From Lodderomyces elongisporus (taxonomy: Eukaryota; Ascomycota; Pichiomycetes; Serinales; Debaryomycetaceae), in assembly GCF_030384665.1 (NCBI RefSeq), contig NC_083680.1:839001-903000 (forward strand): a stretch of 64,000 nt of DNA, in the 5' to 3' direction. Position 1 is the stretch's first letter. The number at the start of each line of letters is the position of its first letter. Made by a program: the position numbers and the translations under genes. Under the pieces are notes generated by a model. It searched no databases, was not told the origin of the DNA, and saw only the letters and a list, made by a program, of their open reading frames with translations. Of this stretch, positions 23,710 to 33,763 are shown one piece after another.

Positions 23710-26700
23710 ATGGATCATTTGCAACCAGGTACGTTATTTAAAGAGAGAGAAAGAAAACACACACATACACACATACACAAGAGGATGGGAGATATAATTA
23801 ATAGGGGTGGGCGAGTGAGTGAGTGAGTGAGTGAGTGCCCGAATGGGTTAAAATATCCTATTTCTTTATCTGTGAATTTTCTTCAATTTTTTTTTTCTGC
23901 ATTCAGTCCAGGATGGATGTTTCTTGGAATAATGAATTTGTCGATACTAACATTTGCCTCCTTTATTTTTAAAAGATTGGGTTCCAGCATCAGCAACGAA
24001 GGCACAATTGAGAAACGTACTCAATAAACATAACGTAGTATACCCTAGTAATGCCAAAAAGACAGATCTCGTTGAAATTTTTGAAGAGAAAGTAAGACCG
24101 AATGCTTCGAAATGGTTAGCAGAGTATAATACAAGGGTTACAAACTCACACGACCAAGGGTTCCTCAATGCCCAGGACAGCGGTCTGAAACTGACAATAC
24201 AAAAGAATGCTGAAGGTGAGTTTAGTCGCCTGTCCAGCACTGATGACCCAAGCGATACTAGCTCTGTGATGGATCAAAATGCAAAGGTTACAAAGAAGAA
24301 AAGAAATACGAAAAGAACAGTATCCAGAGAGACCAAGGTATTAACGGACGATCTTTACCTGAAAAGAGTTCCTAGCGGTGGTGCGAAGAAATTGGAAGAA
24401 GAGTTGAGAAATTCTCCAACGACCAATGATAAGGGCGGAGATAGCATTGGAAGCAACGCAAAATCAAAAAAGAACGATTTGAAAATATATTCAAAGCTGG
24501 AAGAGATGGAGGTCAAACCAGATACAACCGATATGAAGTCGGCCAACCACAGCGATTACTCGATCGACAGCGATTATTCAGCAAGCGACTCAAAAGCAGG
24601 TCTGAGTTTCAGCAACGACAATGTATTTCAGACAAGGAAAAGAGACTTAAGTAAGAAAAAGAGAAAGCGCACTAATGACTTTGAATCAGAAACTAAGAGC
24701 CCTAAAGTTAAAGTTGCTAAAACACACAAATCCCCGGAGCCCAATTCCAAGAGTAGCTCTCAAAACACATCACAAATCATTTCGAAGCAAAGATCTCCAA
24801 ACAAGTCGATATTTGAGGATAGTGATTCCGAGATTTTCGAATATTCGGTTATTACCAAAGATGATTTAAACAAGTTAAAAAGCTCCCCAAAAGTAAAACA
24901 CAATGATGGGAAAGATCATGAAACATCAAAGGCAACACTTGATCTGGAAGCAAATTCGCAGACTTTGGAAACGCCCGTAGACCTGAAGTATGCTGAGTCT
25001 ATCACTGGCGTTGATACTAGAATTGGAGCTGCTGATGAAACAGATACCAACGTCAATACTAAAGTGATGGAAGCCCAGTATTCTCCAGTAATTGATCATG
25101 ATTTTGCAAATCTGTTGGGTATTACCATTCAGGGCCTGGAACCCACAATCAAATTAGAAACGGAACCCTTCAGGGCGAGTACGACCAAGGATGAGTCAGT
25201 CGACAGTGCAAGGCTTTACTCATCCGAGTTTAAACAAAGAACGCTGCTGCCACACGTATCTCAGACTCCGCTGAAAACCGAGACGGAATATCTGTCCTCT
25301 CATTCCTCTAAACACAACGGATTGAACACTCCAAAACATGGGTCCCCCTTTCCCACTTCACAAACAAAGGTGAGAGGTGTATCATCTTCATCTTCCTCAT
25401 CATTGTCAAAAGGAAAGAAACAGTCAAGTGATATATCTACTACAATGCTGAAAAAGACACCATCAACAGAAAGTGCCAAATACAGCACATCCACTGAATC
25501 CAAAGCATTGAACAATAGCGCTGGCAGGAAAATAAAAAGAAGAATCGTCACTCCGATATCTGTAAATGATTTACCAAGACGTCCAAGGACTGCTCTTACT
25601 AAATCTGCGCTCACCCCGAAACCAAGATTAATTTCGATTTCCTCTAATCAATACTTCCTGGATGATGAGGACGAAGAAGAAGAAGAAGAAGAAGAAGAAG
25701 AAGAAGAAGAAGAAGAAGAAAACAAAAAGGGAGAGGATGAAGGAATGGGTGAACAGGAGTTGACTGACGTGGGAAGTAAGATAATAAAAGCTCCAAAAGA
25801 GTCTGCTCATAACAAGGACGGCCACAAAGGATGGAAGCCAATCAGTATTACCAGTGCGTTATTTACGTTTGTTTCTTATTCGTTGGTTGTCTTTTTGGCC
25901 ATGTTCGGATATTGGTACCACGAGCAAAAGTATTTGGTTGGATATTGTGGCCTGGAAGTATACCAACCTACATTAAGTAATGCTGAAAGTGTTTCTTTGA
26001 ATCAAGCTGGAAAATTTTTGGATGATCATTGTAAGCCAAACTGTATTCCATGTCCATCACATGCACGTTGCTTTCCAAACTTAGAACTCGCATGCTACGA
26101 GGATTTTGTTGAGTACAAGCCATGGTATGACTTTATTATACCAGGTCGAAAGAAATGTGTTTCTGACACAATGAAAGCCGAGAAGTTGGAGATTATGATA
26201 GATGTGGCTTTGGACTTGTTACGAACTAAGAATGCACAGGTGTCCTGTGGCAAGGGCAACGATGACGAGGAGAGTGGTATCTCGTTAACTATTTTGCATG
26301 ACTTGTTGTTATCCATGAAGGCTCCATATATTACAATTGAGGAGTTTGAAGAGCTCTGGATAAAATCAGTAGCCGAATTGGAGAAGGAACCAGAGGTGAT
26401 TGTAAGGCAAGTACGAACATAATTTTCATTTTTTATTATTTTTTTTTTATTATTTTTGATTCATACACAACCACGAGCCCTCAACTATTTTCCCTAGTCT
26501 CTTTTCAATGCGGTTGAGTAGATGACAAGCCTAAGAGTGCAGGGTAAGAGGAATATGGGGTTTTGAATCCATTTCATGAACTTTATTACTAACAAATTTA
26601 TTTTTCCCTCATTTTTTTTTTAGTCAAGAATTACAAGTATTTCAGATACAAGATCCTCTGTTGGCGTTGACAACACGGAGACCGCGGTACAAAAGGCAAA

Positions 26701-27151
26701 CAAGATTTTTCGATCAACGTCCTTATCAAACATTAGCTTGAAGTGCCAGTTGAAAAATGGACTTGTTGGGAATGTTACCGAGTATAAATTACCCATTTTT
26801 ATAATTTTGGCCGTAGTTATCGGGTTTAAAGTTTTACAGTACAAATATAGGAATCACCAGCTCCAATTGGTCAAGATCGATATCATATACCAAGAAGTAA
26901 TCAACAAATTGGTGACGCAATTGAAGGTTTCGAAAAATGATCCTAGAGTCAAGCCATATGTTGGATCAAATCAGTTGAGGGATCTTATATTGAGCAACGA
27001 ACATAATTTGGGAGAGAGGATGAGGCTATGGAATATAGTCAGTGATAAAGTTGACAACAACACAAACATTGTCACAAATATTGTGGAAGAGTATGGCGAG
27101 ATCATGAAGGTTTGGCAATGGATCAATGAGATTGATTTAGATGTTTTGTGA
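23710..27151 (+). CDS. SRC1: Inner nuclear membrane protein Src1/Heh1 (LEM/HeH, Man1 C-terminal domain), spliced
   Basis: Proposed exons: 23710-23728, 23976-26410 and 26624-27151, giving 993 residues. Exon 1 reads MDHLQP and its last base joins AT to make Asp, continuing WVPASATKAQLRNVLNKH, a HeH (helix-extension-helix, LEM-like) DNA-binding domain at residues ~7-45. A long Ser/Lys-rich disordered linker with a bipartite basic segment (KKKRKR) and a poly-Glu run (about 25673-25722) follows. Then come TM1 (SALFTFVSYSLVVFLAMFGY), a Man1-Src1 lumenal domain with conserved cysteines (NCIPCPSHARC), TM2 in exon 3 (LPIFIILAVVIGFKVL) and a C-terminal winged-helix-like domain. Src1/Heh1 sits in the inner nuclear membrane and tethers rDNA and subtelomeres. 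Both introns have TACTAAC branch points. A competing 5' splice site 4 nt upstream (exon ending at 26406) would give an 855-residue short form ending at 26741. It is convergent with the next gene. Confidence 0.88.
23729..23975 (+). other. SRC1 intron 1
   Basis: Starts GTACGT, has the branch point TACTAAC at 23945-23951, and ends AAAAG at 23975. It separates a 19-nt coding first exon from the HeH domain. Without it, the main frame has no ATG before the domain. Contains a GTGA repeat near 23814-23836. Confidence 0.85.
26411..26623 (+). other. SRC1 intron 2 with overlapping alternative 5' splice sites
   Basis: Branch point TACTAAC at 26587-26593, polypyrimidine tract, and AG at 26622-26623. Two candidate donors overlap in GCAAGTACGA: GTACGA at 26411 keeps exon 3 in frame (long form), while GCAAGT at 26407 shifts the frame and stops at 26739-26741 after 38 more codons. 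GTAAGG at 26402 is a third, in-frame candidate. S. cerevisiae SRC1 is known to use two 5' sites 4 nt apart. Confidence 0.75.
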
Positions 27152-27427
27152 ATGTCCTCAAATGCGTTGAATCGGTTTTATAAAGACATTTTGGCAGAGA
27201 CGTATTGTCTCATTGCCATTGTACTCTATCTATATATAGTGCTTATTTTCAGTTCACACGCAATCTTACTCTGTCATAGATACAAGTTTTATTTTCTTAA
27301 ACTAGTGTTATTAAGACTTAAGGTTAATTAATCACCATATGTTTCTTCCTTGATTCTTTTCTTTCCCCTTTAATTTCTTTCCCATTTTCCATTTTCCATT
27401 TTTCTTCTTTGAAATCAGTATCTTACT
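27152..27427. terminator. Convergent 3' region of SRC1 and the mannosyltransferase gene
   Basis: 276 bp containing CTATATATAG near 27229-27238 and T-rich tracts. Probably holds 3'-end signals for both convergent genes. Confidence 0.35.
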
Positions 27428-28624
27428 CTAAGGTATATGGTAAGCAACGAGATTGGGCATACCCCAACATGAATATCCCAACGGCTTTGCCAAATAGCAT
27501 AATCCTTCGGTTTCGATCCCATCATATCCTTCCGAGCGGTCCCATGTTGTTCCAATGATATAGCTTGTTGGGAAATTGGCACCTTGTTTGAACACAATCG
27601 ATTTGAAAAACAACACTGCTCCACCAACCGAGTCTAACGGCACAGCATAATTGAGTTGTTTCTGTTCATCTGTCAATTGGGAATCAACGTGCATGTAAAA
27701 ATGATAGATTTCTCCTTGAACATCTCTTGGAACATATCGGAATTCACCCCATTTATTAGCATCCATCAAGTCAAGTTCTTCTTGCAGTGGTTTAGTTCTC
27801 TTACCACGCCACGAGTTTCTATCGTAATCCGAGATGCCTCCTCGCGTAACCCGTGGAACAATGATGTCACGGTTGGAGTTGATCATGATTTCAAGCATCT
27901 TAGGCCCTTGTTCAAAGCCTATAATGTCCGAGTCCAAGGTGATAATGTATTGCTCATCCGCAAGTGCTTGAGATATGAGAAAGTTTCTACTTCTTGCAAT
28001 CAAACGACGACGGGTTCTTTGCATGGCATCGTTATGGCGGTCGTTCCGAGAGACCCCTTCTCCTTCTAGTTGCGGTGCTGAGCTCAAAGTGATCTTGTGA
28101 AACTTTGTTGCAAGGCTTTCCAACTTTGCGGCAATGTGTGATTCAATCTTGTTGAATTCTGCCAAATGGTTGTTTTGGAGACCAAGGGAGAACTGGTATT
28201 TTGAGTCAGTATTATCAATCAAGGTGAGTATAGTGTCCATGAACAGTTCAAAGGAACGGCCTGGGCCATATGGCTCATCCTTTCCAACGGATGATACAAT
28301 CAACACCGTGGGTTTCTGACTAGATGATACCTTTTCATTCTCGGCTTGTTTCAATGTGTATGTAATCTTCTTCAATCCGGTCAGATTTTCGATATAATTC
28401 TGTTTAGAGTACGGTGTAGAATCTGGTGTTTTTTTTTCTGAGGATTCTTTTTCCAGTAGCAGTCCCGCACCTTCGGTGTAACCTTTTGACGATGGGTAAG
28501 CGGGGACAATTGTTGGCGATATTGTTGCCGATGACAAGTTGTAAATAGATAGCACCACAAGAGACGTGATTATTAAGGATACAATAGTCCAAGATTTCCG
28601 AAGTTTCAAATCACTGGCTGGCAT
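27428..28624 (-). CDS. Golgi alpha-mannosyltransferase subunit, Anp1/Mnn9/Van1 family
   Basis: 398 residues. A short basic N-terminus is followed by a single hydrophobic segment at about residues 13-32 (type II Golgi anchor), a stem of about 70 residues, then the Anp1 domain. The domain includes RRRLIARSRNFLISQAL, the DxD-type metal/nucleotide-sugar motif TLDSDIIGF near 230, DSVGGAVLFFKSIVF, and the C-terminal YDGIETEGLCYLAKPLGYSCWGMPNLVAYHI. Family members (Mnn9, Van1, Anp1) form mannan polymerase complexes that extend the N-glycan mannan backbone in the cis-Golgi. This sequence is not a close match to any of the three S. cerevisiae paralogues that I can recall, so I leave the symbol empty. 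It stops right after YHIP, without the C-terminal extension of Anp1. Confidence 0.85.
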   Translation of the reverse strand: MPASDLKLRKSWTIVSLIITSLVVLSIYNLSSATISPTIVPAYPSSKGYTEGAGLLLEKESSEKKTPDSTPYSKQNYIENLTGLKKITYTLKQAENEKVSSSQKPTVLIVSSVGKDEPYGPGRSFELFMDTILTLIDNTDSKYQFSLGLQNNHLAEFNKIESHIAAKLESLATKFHKITLSSAPQLEGEGVSRNDRHNDAMQRTRRRLIARSRNFLISQALADEQYIITLDSDIIGFEQGPKMLEIMINSNRDIIVPRVTRGGISDYDRNSWRGKRTKPLQEELDLMDANKWGEFRYVPRDVQGEIYHFYMHVDSQLTDEQKQLNYAVPLDSVGGAVLFFKSIVFKQGANFPTSYIIGTTWDRSEGYDGIETEGLCYLAKPLGYSCWGMPNLVAYHIP

Positions 28625-30216
28625 GGCTTATAAGTATATAGTAAAAACTCTTGGTGAAAAGGTGATTGGATGGGAGGGTGAAGGAGAAAGTGTTTTGTCT
28701 TTGTTTTTGTTTTTCTTATTATTCTTTTTTTTTTTCTTTCAATAGTAGAACTTAAATGATGGTTTAGTTGAAAATGAAGATCCTGAAAGAGAAAGAAAAA
28801 TACACCTTCTTTGTAGGTGAAGATAAGTTGATGATAAAAAAATAAAAGGTGCTGGAATTTAAAGTTGAAGCTTGGCTTTTATGAAAAGAAACAAGAATAA
28901 AAAGGAAGATTCTTTACTCTTTCAGTACTCTTTCTTTCACACACACACACACACAAACACACACTAACTCTCTTTTTCTCTTTCTTTATATGTATATATA
29001 TGTAAGTAGGGAGAAGGAGAATATATATATTTATATATATATATATATATAGACGAAATTTAGTTCACGTCACAAATTCGCTTTCTATACTTTGGGTATG
29101 TGTCTCGCATATTTTTAAAAAAAAAATTGGGTGAAAGATATATGGTGACACGCAGAATAAGGAGACGCAGCAGCTAAAAGTGGGTTTTATGAAAACCCTT
29201 GGTTGGTTTTTCAAGACAGGGAGGATTTGCGCAAAGTACTTTTTTCACACACAAGCGGAAAAATAAAATAAAAAAAATAAAAAAAAAAATTTACTTTCTC
29301 TCCGACTACGTCCTCTTGCAGTCCCTGCCTTTCCTCCTTTCCTCCCATTCATCCCTTCCCACCAAATTTTTAAAAAAAAATGGAAAGAAAATGTATTAGA
29401 CGTGCAATCTTTAATTGTTCGCCCTCATGTAATATCACCTAAAAACAACATCTGTTTTTTTGTTTAATAATGAACAATAGGCTTGGTTTATTTTTGGAAA
29501 AGTTGTGAGATTGCATGAACAAGCACAATGAATTGATAAAACCACCTGGAACATAAAAAGAGAAAGAGAGAGAGAGAGACAATAAAATTTGGAGATAATC
29601 TGCCCTTTCGAGGCAGTGTTTTCTTTGTATTTGGCTGAAATTTTTCTTTTTCTTTTTCTTTTTCGTCTTTGTTTTTTTTTTTTTTTTTGATAATATCGCG
29701 TTGTCATTTTTAATTGTCTTTCAATAGTATTTTGATTTCATATCAAACACCAAGGGACACCAAACGAATAAAAAAATAAAATGAAGAAAAAAAAAAAAAA
29801 GAACACAGAGTTTGTCACATCTTTTCCTTTGACCGTGCAGTGTTCTTTTCCAAAAGACACTCTGTGCTTGTAGGTACATTGACGATTAATTCCGTGGGGT
29901 GCGGGTACAAGAAACACGGGTGAAGGTTAAAAATCGAAGAACCAGTAGGCTGATTATTGGCCATACCTCAAGCAACCAATCTTGCACTTTAACCAAACCC
30001 CAACAACACAAGTCTTTTTTTCCCTTCCTTCTTTTAGCAAAAATTTCCGAGCCATCCGGACCGGGACTCAGCCTTAAAAAAAAAAAAAGAAAAAAAAAAA
30101 GAATCGGTTCTACTCACGTAGATTACAAAATAATTACTGAGGACTAAGACTTTTAGCTCATATAATTATAAAGCAGGACGAAAAACACAAAAGAAGAAGA
30201 AGAAGAAGAAGAAGAG

Positions 30217-30280
<64 letters not shown>

Positions 30281-31146
30281 AAAATGAAAAAGAAAATGCC
30301 AAACGTCAACACGTGAAGCGTTCGAGAGTACTGTATAGCGTTCTCTTCTATCTTGCAAATGTGCAAATTTCAGAGTTGTGTCTATTGCATATTTTTAAAA
30401 TTTGTCTTTCATTCTATTCCCAATTCACTACAAACTCCCACAATTCACTCCTGCTTTTTCCTTAAAAACGTACCACCCGCTTTTCCAAGGACCTGCTTCG
30501 ACGTCTTATTGTTTTTGATGATTTTTAGTCCATGAACTCACTATTTCGTCTTCACCCATTTTGTTCCTGCCCCCTCTTCCCCTTCTCCCAAAGTTTCGTT
30601 CAATACATGGCGGTGTTCATTAAGGAAAATACTGCAACTATCATCATGGATTCTTTGAGCACTTTTCAAGATAATGGTATATTTCGTTCATCGCAGCTAC
30701 AAAAACATTCCACATGTAGGAGCGCATACCTATTCTCTAAAAAAATAATCGGAGGATGGAGGGAAGGGAAAGATAAGAAATGATAAGAGAAACAAATATG
30801 AAGCAGAAATAAACGGAAAATAAGAAGAAAAGAAGAAAAGAAGAAAAGAAAACAACACTACTACCAACAAGACTACAGAATGACAAATCTGTAATTTTGA
30901 AACAAAAACAAACAAAAAAGAAAAATAATATTAACATAAAGCACGTAATAGTATGGGTAAAATTGTTGAAATAAAGTATAGACATGTGTTGAAACGACAA
31001 AGAAGACATAACACGACTCTTTTTTTAAAAGTTAGAGTCACAACAAAACAAACAAACAAACAAACAAAAAAAAAAGGAAAGAAATTCCGATCCTATGATA
31101 TGTCCGTAAAAAAAAATATAAAAAAATTTCAAAGTAAAGAAGATAT
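28625..31146. other. Intergenic region, microsatellite-rich, no gene
   Basis: 2.5 kb upstream of the mannosyltransferase gene and downstream of SHM2. It contains CA runs (28938-28962), TA runs (29020-29050), A/T homopolymers (28726, 29275, 29675, 29785, 30077), GAA repeats (30190-30216) and a long TAG/GTA repeat (about 30220-30280). The short frames across it are simple-repeat translations. Confidence 0.55.
30220..30280. repeat. GTA/TAG trinucleotide microsatellite
   Basis: About 20 tandem triplets, adjoining GAA repeats at 30190-30216. Non-coding (TAG in one forward frame). Confidence 0.9.
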
Positions 31147-32559
31147 CTAAACAGCTAATGGGAAAGAGCCAGCCCATTCGCTAATCTCCAGTTTGACCTT
31201 TTCCAAAGTCTCGTCTGATTCGTTCAAAATCTTGTTTTTGAAATCCTTCAATTTGTTAGCATCCTTGGGCAAAGATTCTTGAGTCTTTTTGGCGAAATTG
31301 ACTGCAAAGTCAATGTAGTCAACAATTCTCTTGAAATCCTCTTCGCCTAAACCTCTAGTAGTCATAGCTGGTGCACCAATTCTAACACCACCCGGGACTA
31401 AAGCCGATTTGTCACCTGGAATAGAATTTTTATTCAATGCGATATTGATCTTTTCGCAAACAGTTTCCACTCTAGCACCATCAATTTGTTTGTCCTTAAG
31501 AGAAACCAAAACCATGTGCGAGTCGGTACCATTGCTAACCAATTTGTATCCCTTGGCAGTGAATGCTTCTTCCAAAGCCTTGGCATTCTTCAACACTTGT
31601 TCTTGGTACTCTTTGAACTCAGGAGTAGCAGCTTGCTTCAAAGCAGTCGACAAAGCAGCAATGGTGTGGTTATGGGGACCACCTTGATGACCGGGGAATA
31701 CAGAAAAGTTTATTGGGTTTTCCAAATCATAGTAAATCTCTTGTCCAGTCTTTGGGTTGGTGGATCTCACACCTCTTCTAAAGAAGATCATGGCACCTCT
31801 TGGACCCCTCAATGACTTGTGTGTAGTAGTGGTAACAATATCGGCATATTCAAATGGTGAAGGGATAACACCAGCAGCAACCAAACCTGAAATGTGGGCC
31901 ATATCAACAACAAGGTAAGCACCAACCTTGTCCGCAATCTCCCTCATTCTCTTATAGTCAATCAATCTACAATAAGCACTGGTACCAGCAACCAAAACCT
32001 TGGGTCTGTACAATACAGCAGTCTTTTCCAACATATCGTAGTCAATCAAACCAGTTTCCAAATCAACTCTGTATGGCATGGTCTCAAAATAAGTTGAAAC
32101 AGCACTGATTTTCCTAGAATCAGTTTGATAACCGTGACTCAAGTGACCACCGTGAGGTAAATCCAAACCCATTAATCTCTCGTGCGGTTTCATGATGGCT
32201 TGGTAAACTTGCAAGTTGGCCGGAGATCCACTTAATGTTTGCACATTAACACCCCAACGGTCCGGGGTCAAGTGAAATGCCTTCAAGGCTCTTTCTTGAC
32301 ACAAGGTTTCCATTCTGTCAATGTGCTCATTACCACCATAGTATCTTGCACCTGGGTAGCCTTCAGAGTATTTGTTGGACATTGGAGTTCCTAAGGCATC
32401 AAATACGGCAGTGGTGGTGAAATTCTCAGAAGCAATCAACACAATCGAATGCTTTTGTCTGTCAACTTCATCCTTAATGATTTGATCGACTTCTGGGTCT
32501 GTCTCTTTCAAGTGACCTTCAGTTAATTGTCTGTGAGTTTGTGATAATGCGTAAGACAT
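31147..32559 (-). CDS. SHM2: Serine hydroxymethyltransferase, cytosolic
   Basis: 470 residues from the ATG at 32559 ([20 protein letters not shown]); S. cerevisiae Shm2 is 469. The enzyme converts serine plus tetrahydrofolate to glycine plus 5,10-methylene-THF with pyridoxal phosphate. The PLP-lysine motif is clear: [19 protein letters not shown] near residue 243-260. Other landmarks are [37 protein letters not shown] and [19 protein letters not shown]. No mitochondrial presequence is present from this ATG, which argues for the cytosolic isoform; the open frame upstream (to 32655) is a hydrophobic stretch from the leader and probably untranslated. Upstream motifs (CACGTGAC, and GAGTCA, a Gcn4/Bas1-type site) agree with amino-acid/one-carbon control known for this gene in S. 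cerevisiae. Confidence 0.96.
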   Translation of the reverse strand: MSYALSQTHRQLTEGHLKETDPEVDQIIKDEVDRQKHSIVLIASENFTTTAVFDALGTPMSNKYSEGYPGARYYGGNEHIDRMETLCQERALKAFHLTPDRWGVNVQTLSGSPANLQVYQAIMKPHERLMGLDLPHGGHLSHGYQTDSRKISAVSTYFETMPYRVDLETGLIDYDMLEKTAVLYRPKVLVAGTSAYCRLIDYKRMREIADKVGAYLVVDMAHISGLVAAGVIPSPFEYADIVTTTTHKSLRGPRGAMIFFRRGVRSTNPKTGQEIYYDLENPINFSVFPGHQGGPHNHTIAALSTALKQAATPEFKEYQEQVLKNAKALEEAFTAKGYKLVSNGTDSHMVLVSLKDKQIDGARVETVCEKINIALNKNSIPGDKSALVPGGVRIGAPAMTTRGLGEEDFKRIVDYIDFAVNFAKKTQESLPKDANKLKDFKNKILNESDETLEKVKLEISEWAGSFPLAV

Positions 32560-32730
32560 AGTTTTTTGTAAAACAAAAAAGATTATACAAAGCAATAAGA
32601 AAAGTAATATGCTGTAGATGGAAGAAAGATTGAATGAAAGAAATGTGAAAGTCAAACTTTTTTTTTTGAATTATTTAAATAACGAGAAAAGCGGAGTAAA
32701 ATTTTCGATGCCGTAACAGGTGGCTCAGCC

Positions 32731-32807
32731 CACGTGACTAATTTTGCATTTTTTTTTTTATCCCTTTCTCATTAGGCTCTTACTATATAAAACCAGAAAA
32801 GGAGTCA
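32731..32807 (-). promoter_or_regulatory. SHM2 promoter motifs: CACGTGAC, TATATA, TGACTC
   Basis: Relative to the minus-strand gene: CACGTGAC at 32731, TATATA-like sequence around 32784-32789 and TGACTC (GAGTCA on the plus strand) at 32802-32807, 170-250 bp upstream of the ATG. TGACTC is the core recognised by Gcn4 and Bas1, known regulators of one-carbon genes in S. cerevisiae. Use in this species is inferred. Confidence 0.4.
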
Positions 32808-33332
32808 AAGAATTCGCGCAAAATAATATTGTCGCTAACCTTTTTCAACATGCAATTATTAATGGCTCTATTACAACATAATTTTATAATAATACCTATA
32901 AAATGACTCTTTTGTCATCTTGAATATCATTATTACAGCAATGACAAACGCACGGAGACCTGCCCACCTGCCCGTACACAGTAATTTAAATAAACTGCTA
33001 TAACTGTATGCACTTATTCTTACGAAAGAAGATCTCTGAAAACACTATTCACATGTCTCAAGTCAGACTATTGTCCACCTCTCACACTGTCCAAGATGGT
33101 ATTTTCAAAGTCCATAATAAACTTCCGTTGAATCTTTTCTCTATTCACTGTAGCATATCAACTCCGAATACTAGCTTTATGCCAAATCTTTTACTACATA
33201 GAAAAACAACCCCGACAAGAAGAGGGAATAATTGATCCAGTAGACACACACGGTACTGCAAACCAGAGGTAAAGAGAGAAGAAGAGTGTCCCTGAAAATT
33301 CGCACTAAACCCAAGGGAACAATTAACACACA
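32808..33332. other. Left flank of repeat unit A
   Basis: No gene seen. The part near 33290-33330 (CCCTGAAAATTCGCAC...CAATTAACACAC) resembles sequence at about 62135-62175, just before unit C. The repeat family's left-flank homology therefore starts here, as if an older unit end remained. Confidence 0.45.
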
Positions 33333-33763
33333 CTATTGGCAGCACCCCGTTTTGCAGCACCCATTTGGTTTTTTGTTACGACGCGTTTGGTAGCGCATAC
33401 AATTGCACACACACTGCTGAGCTACCTGAAGGGACTTCCTCGCCGTTCTGTTCCCCTCACTTCCTCGCGGGTTTTGCAACCAAAATGTATATGGCATAAC
33501 ACAAGTTACTTGTTAATCCCCAACCACAAGGCGTGACTGGAGGGCTACCTGGTGAAGTATAAATATCCACAAACAAAACCCTTGTGACCTCAAACCTTCT
33601 TTTACCCTTTTCTTCTTCTTCTTTTCTTTCTTCTTTTCCTTCTTCTTTTCCTTCTTCTTTTCCTTCTTTTACCACAATTAAACACACAACCAAGCCTTAC
33701 TCGACAACATTAACCAGATTTTACAATCAATAATTTAGTAAGACTACAATTTAAAAATTAACA
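33333..33763 (+). promoter_or_regulatory. Family promoter/leader, unit A
   Basis: About 430 bp nearly identical to 57754-58170 (B) and 62343-62759 (C). It contains TATAAATA at 33558-33565, followed by CAAAACCCTTGTGACCTC and a CT-rich TTCTTCTTTTCC tract (about 33597-33675), then an A-rich leader ending AAAAATTAACAATG. The arrangement (TATA, pyrimidine tract, A-rich leader) is that of a functional yeast promoter. The frame antisense to this segment is open in all copies only because the DNA is conserved. Confidence 0.7.

Noticed and set aside
32560..32655. Hydrophobic N-terminal extension of SHM2
   Set aside because: Open only because the leader is T-rich on the coding strand; the conserved protein begins at the ATG at 32559.
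33457..33693. 78-codon minus-strand frame conserved in A, B (57864-58100) and C (62453-62689)
   Set aside because: It lies antisense to the shared promoter; conservation is explained by DNA identity, and the Lys/Glu run is the pyrimidine tract.
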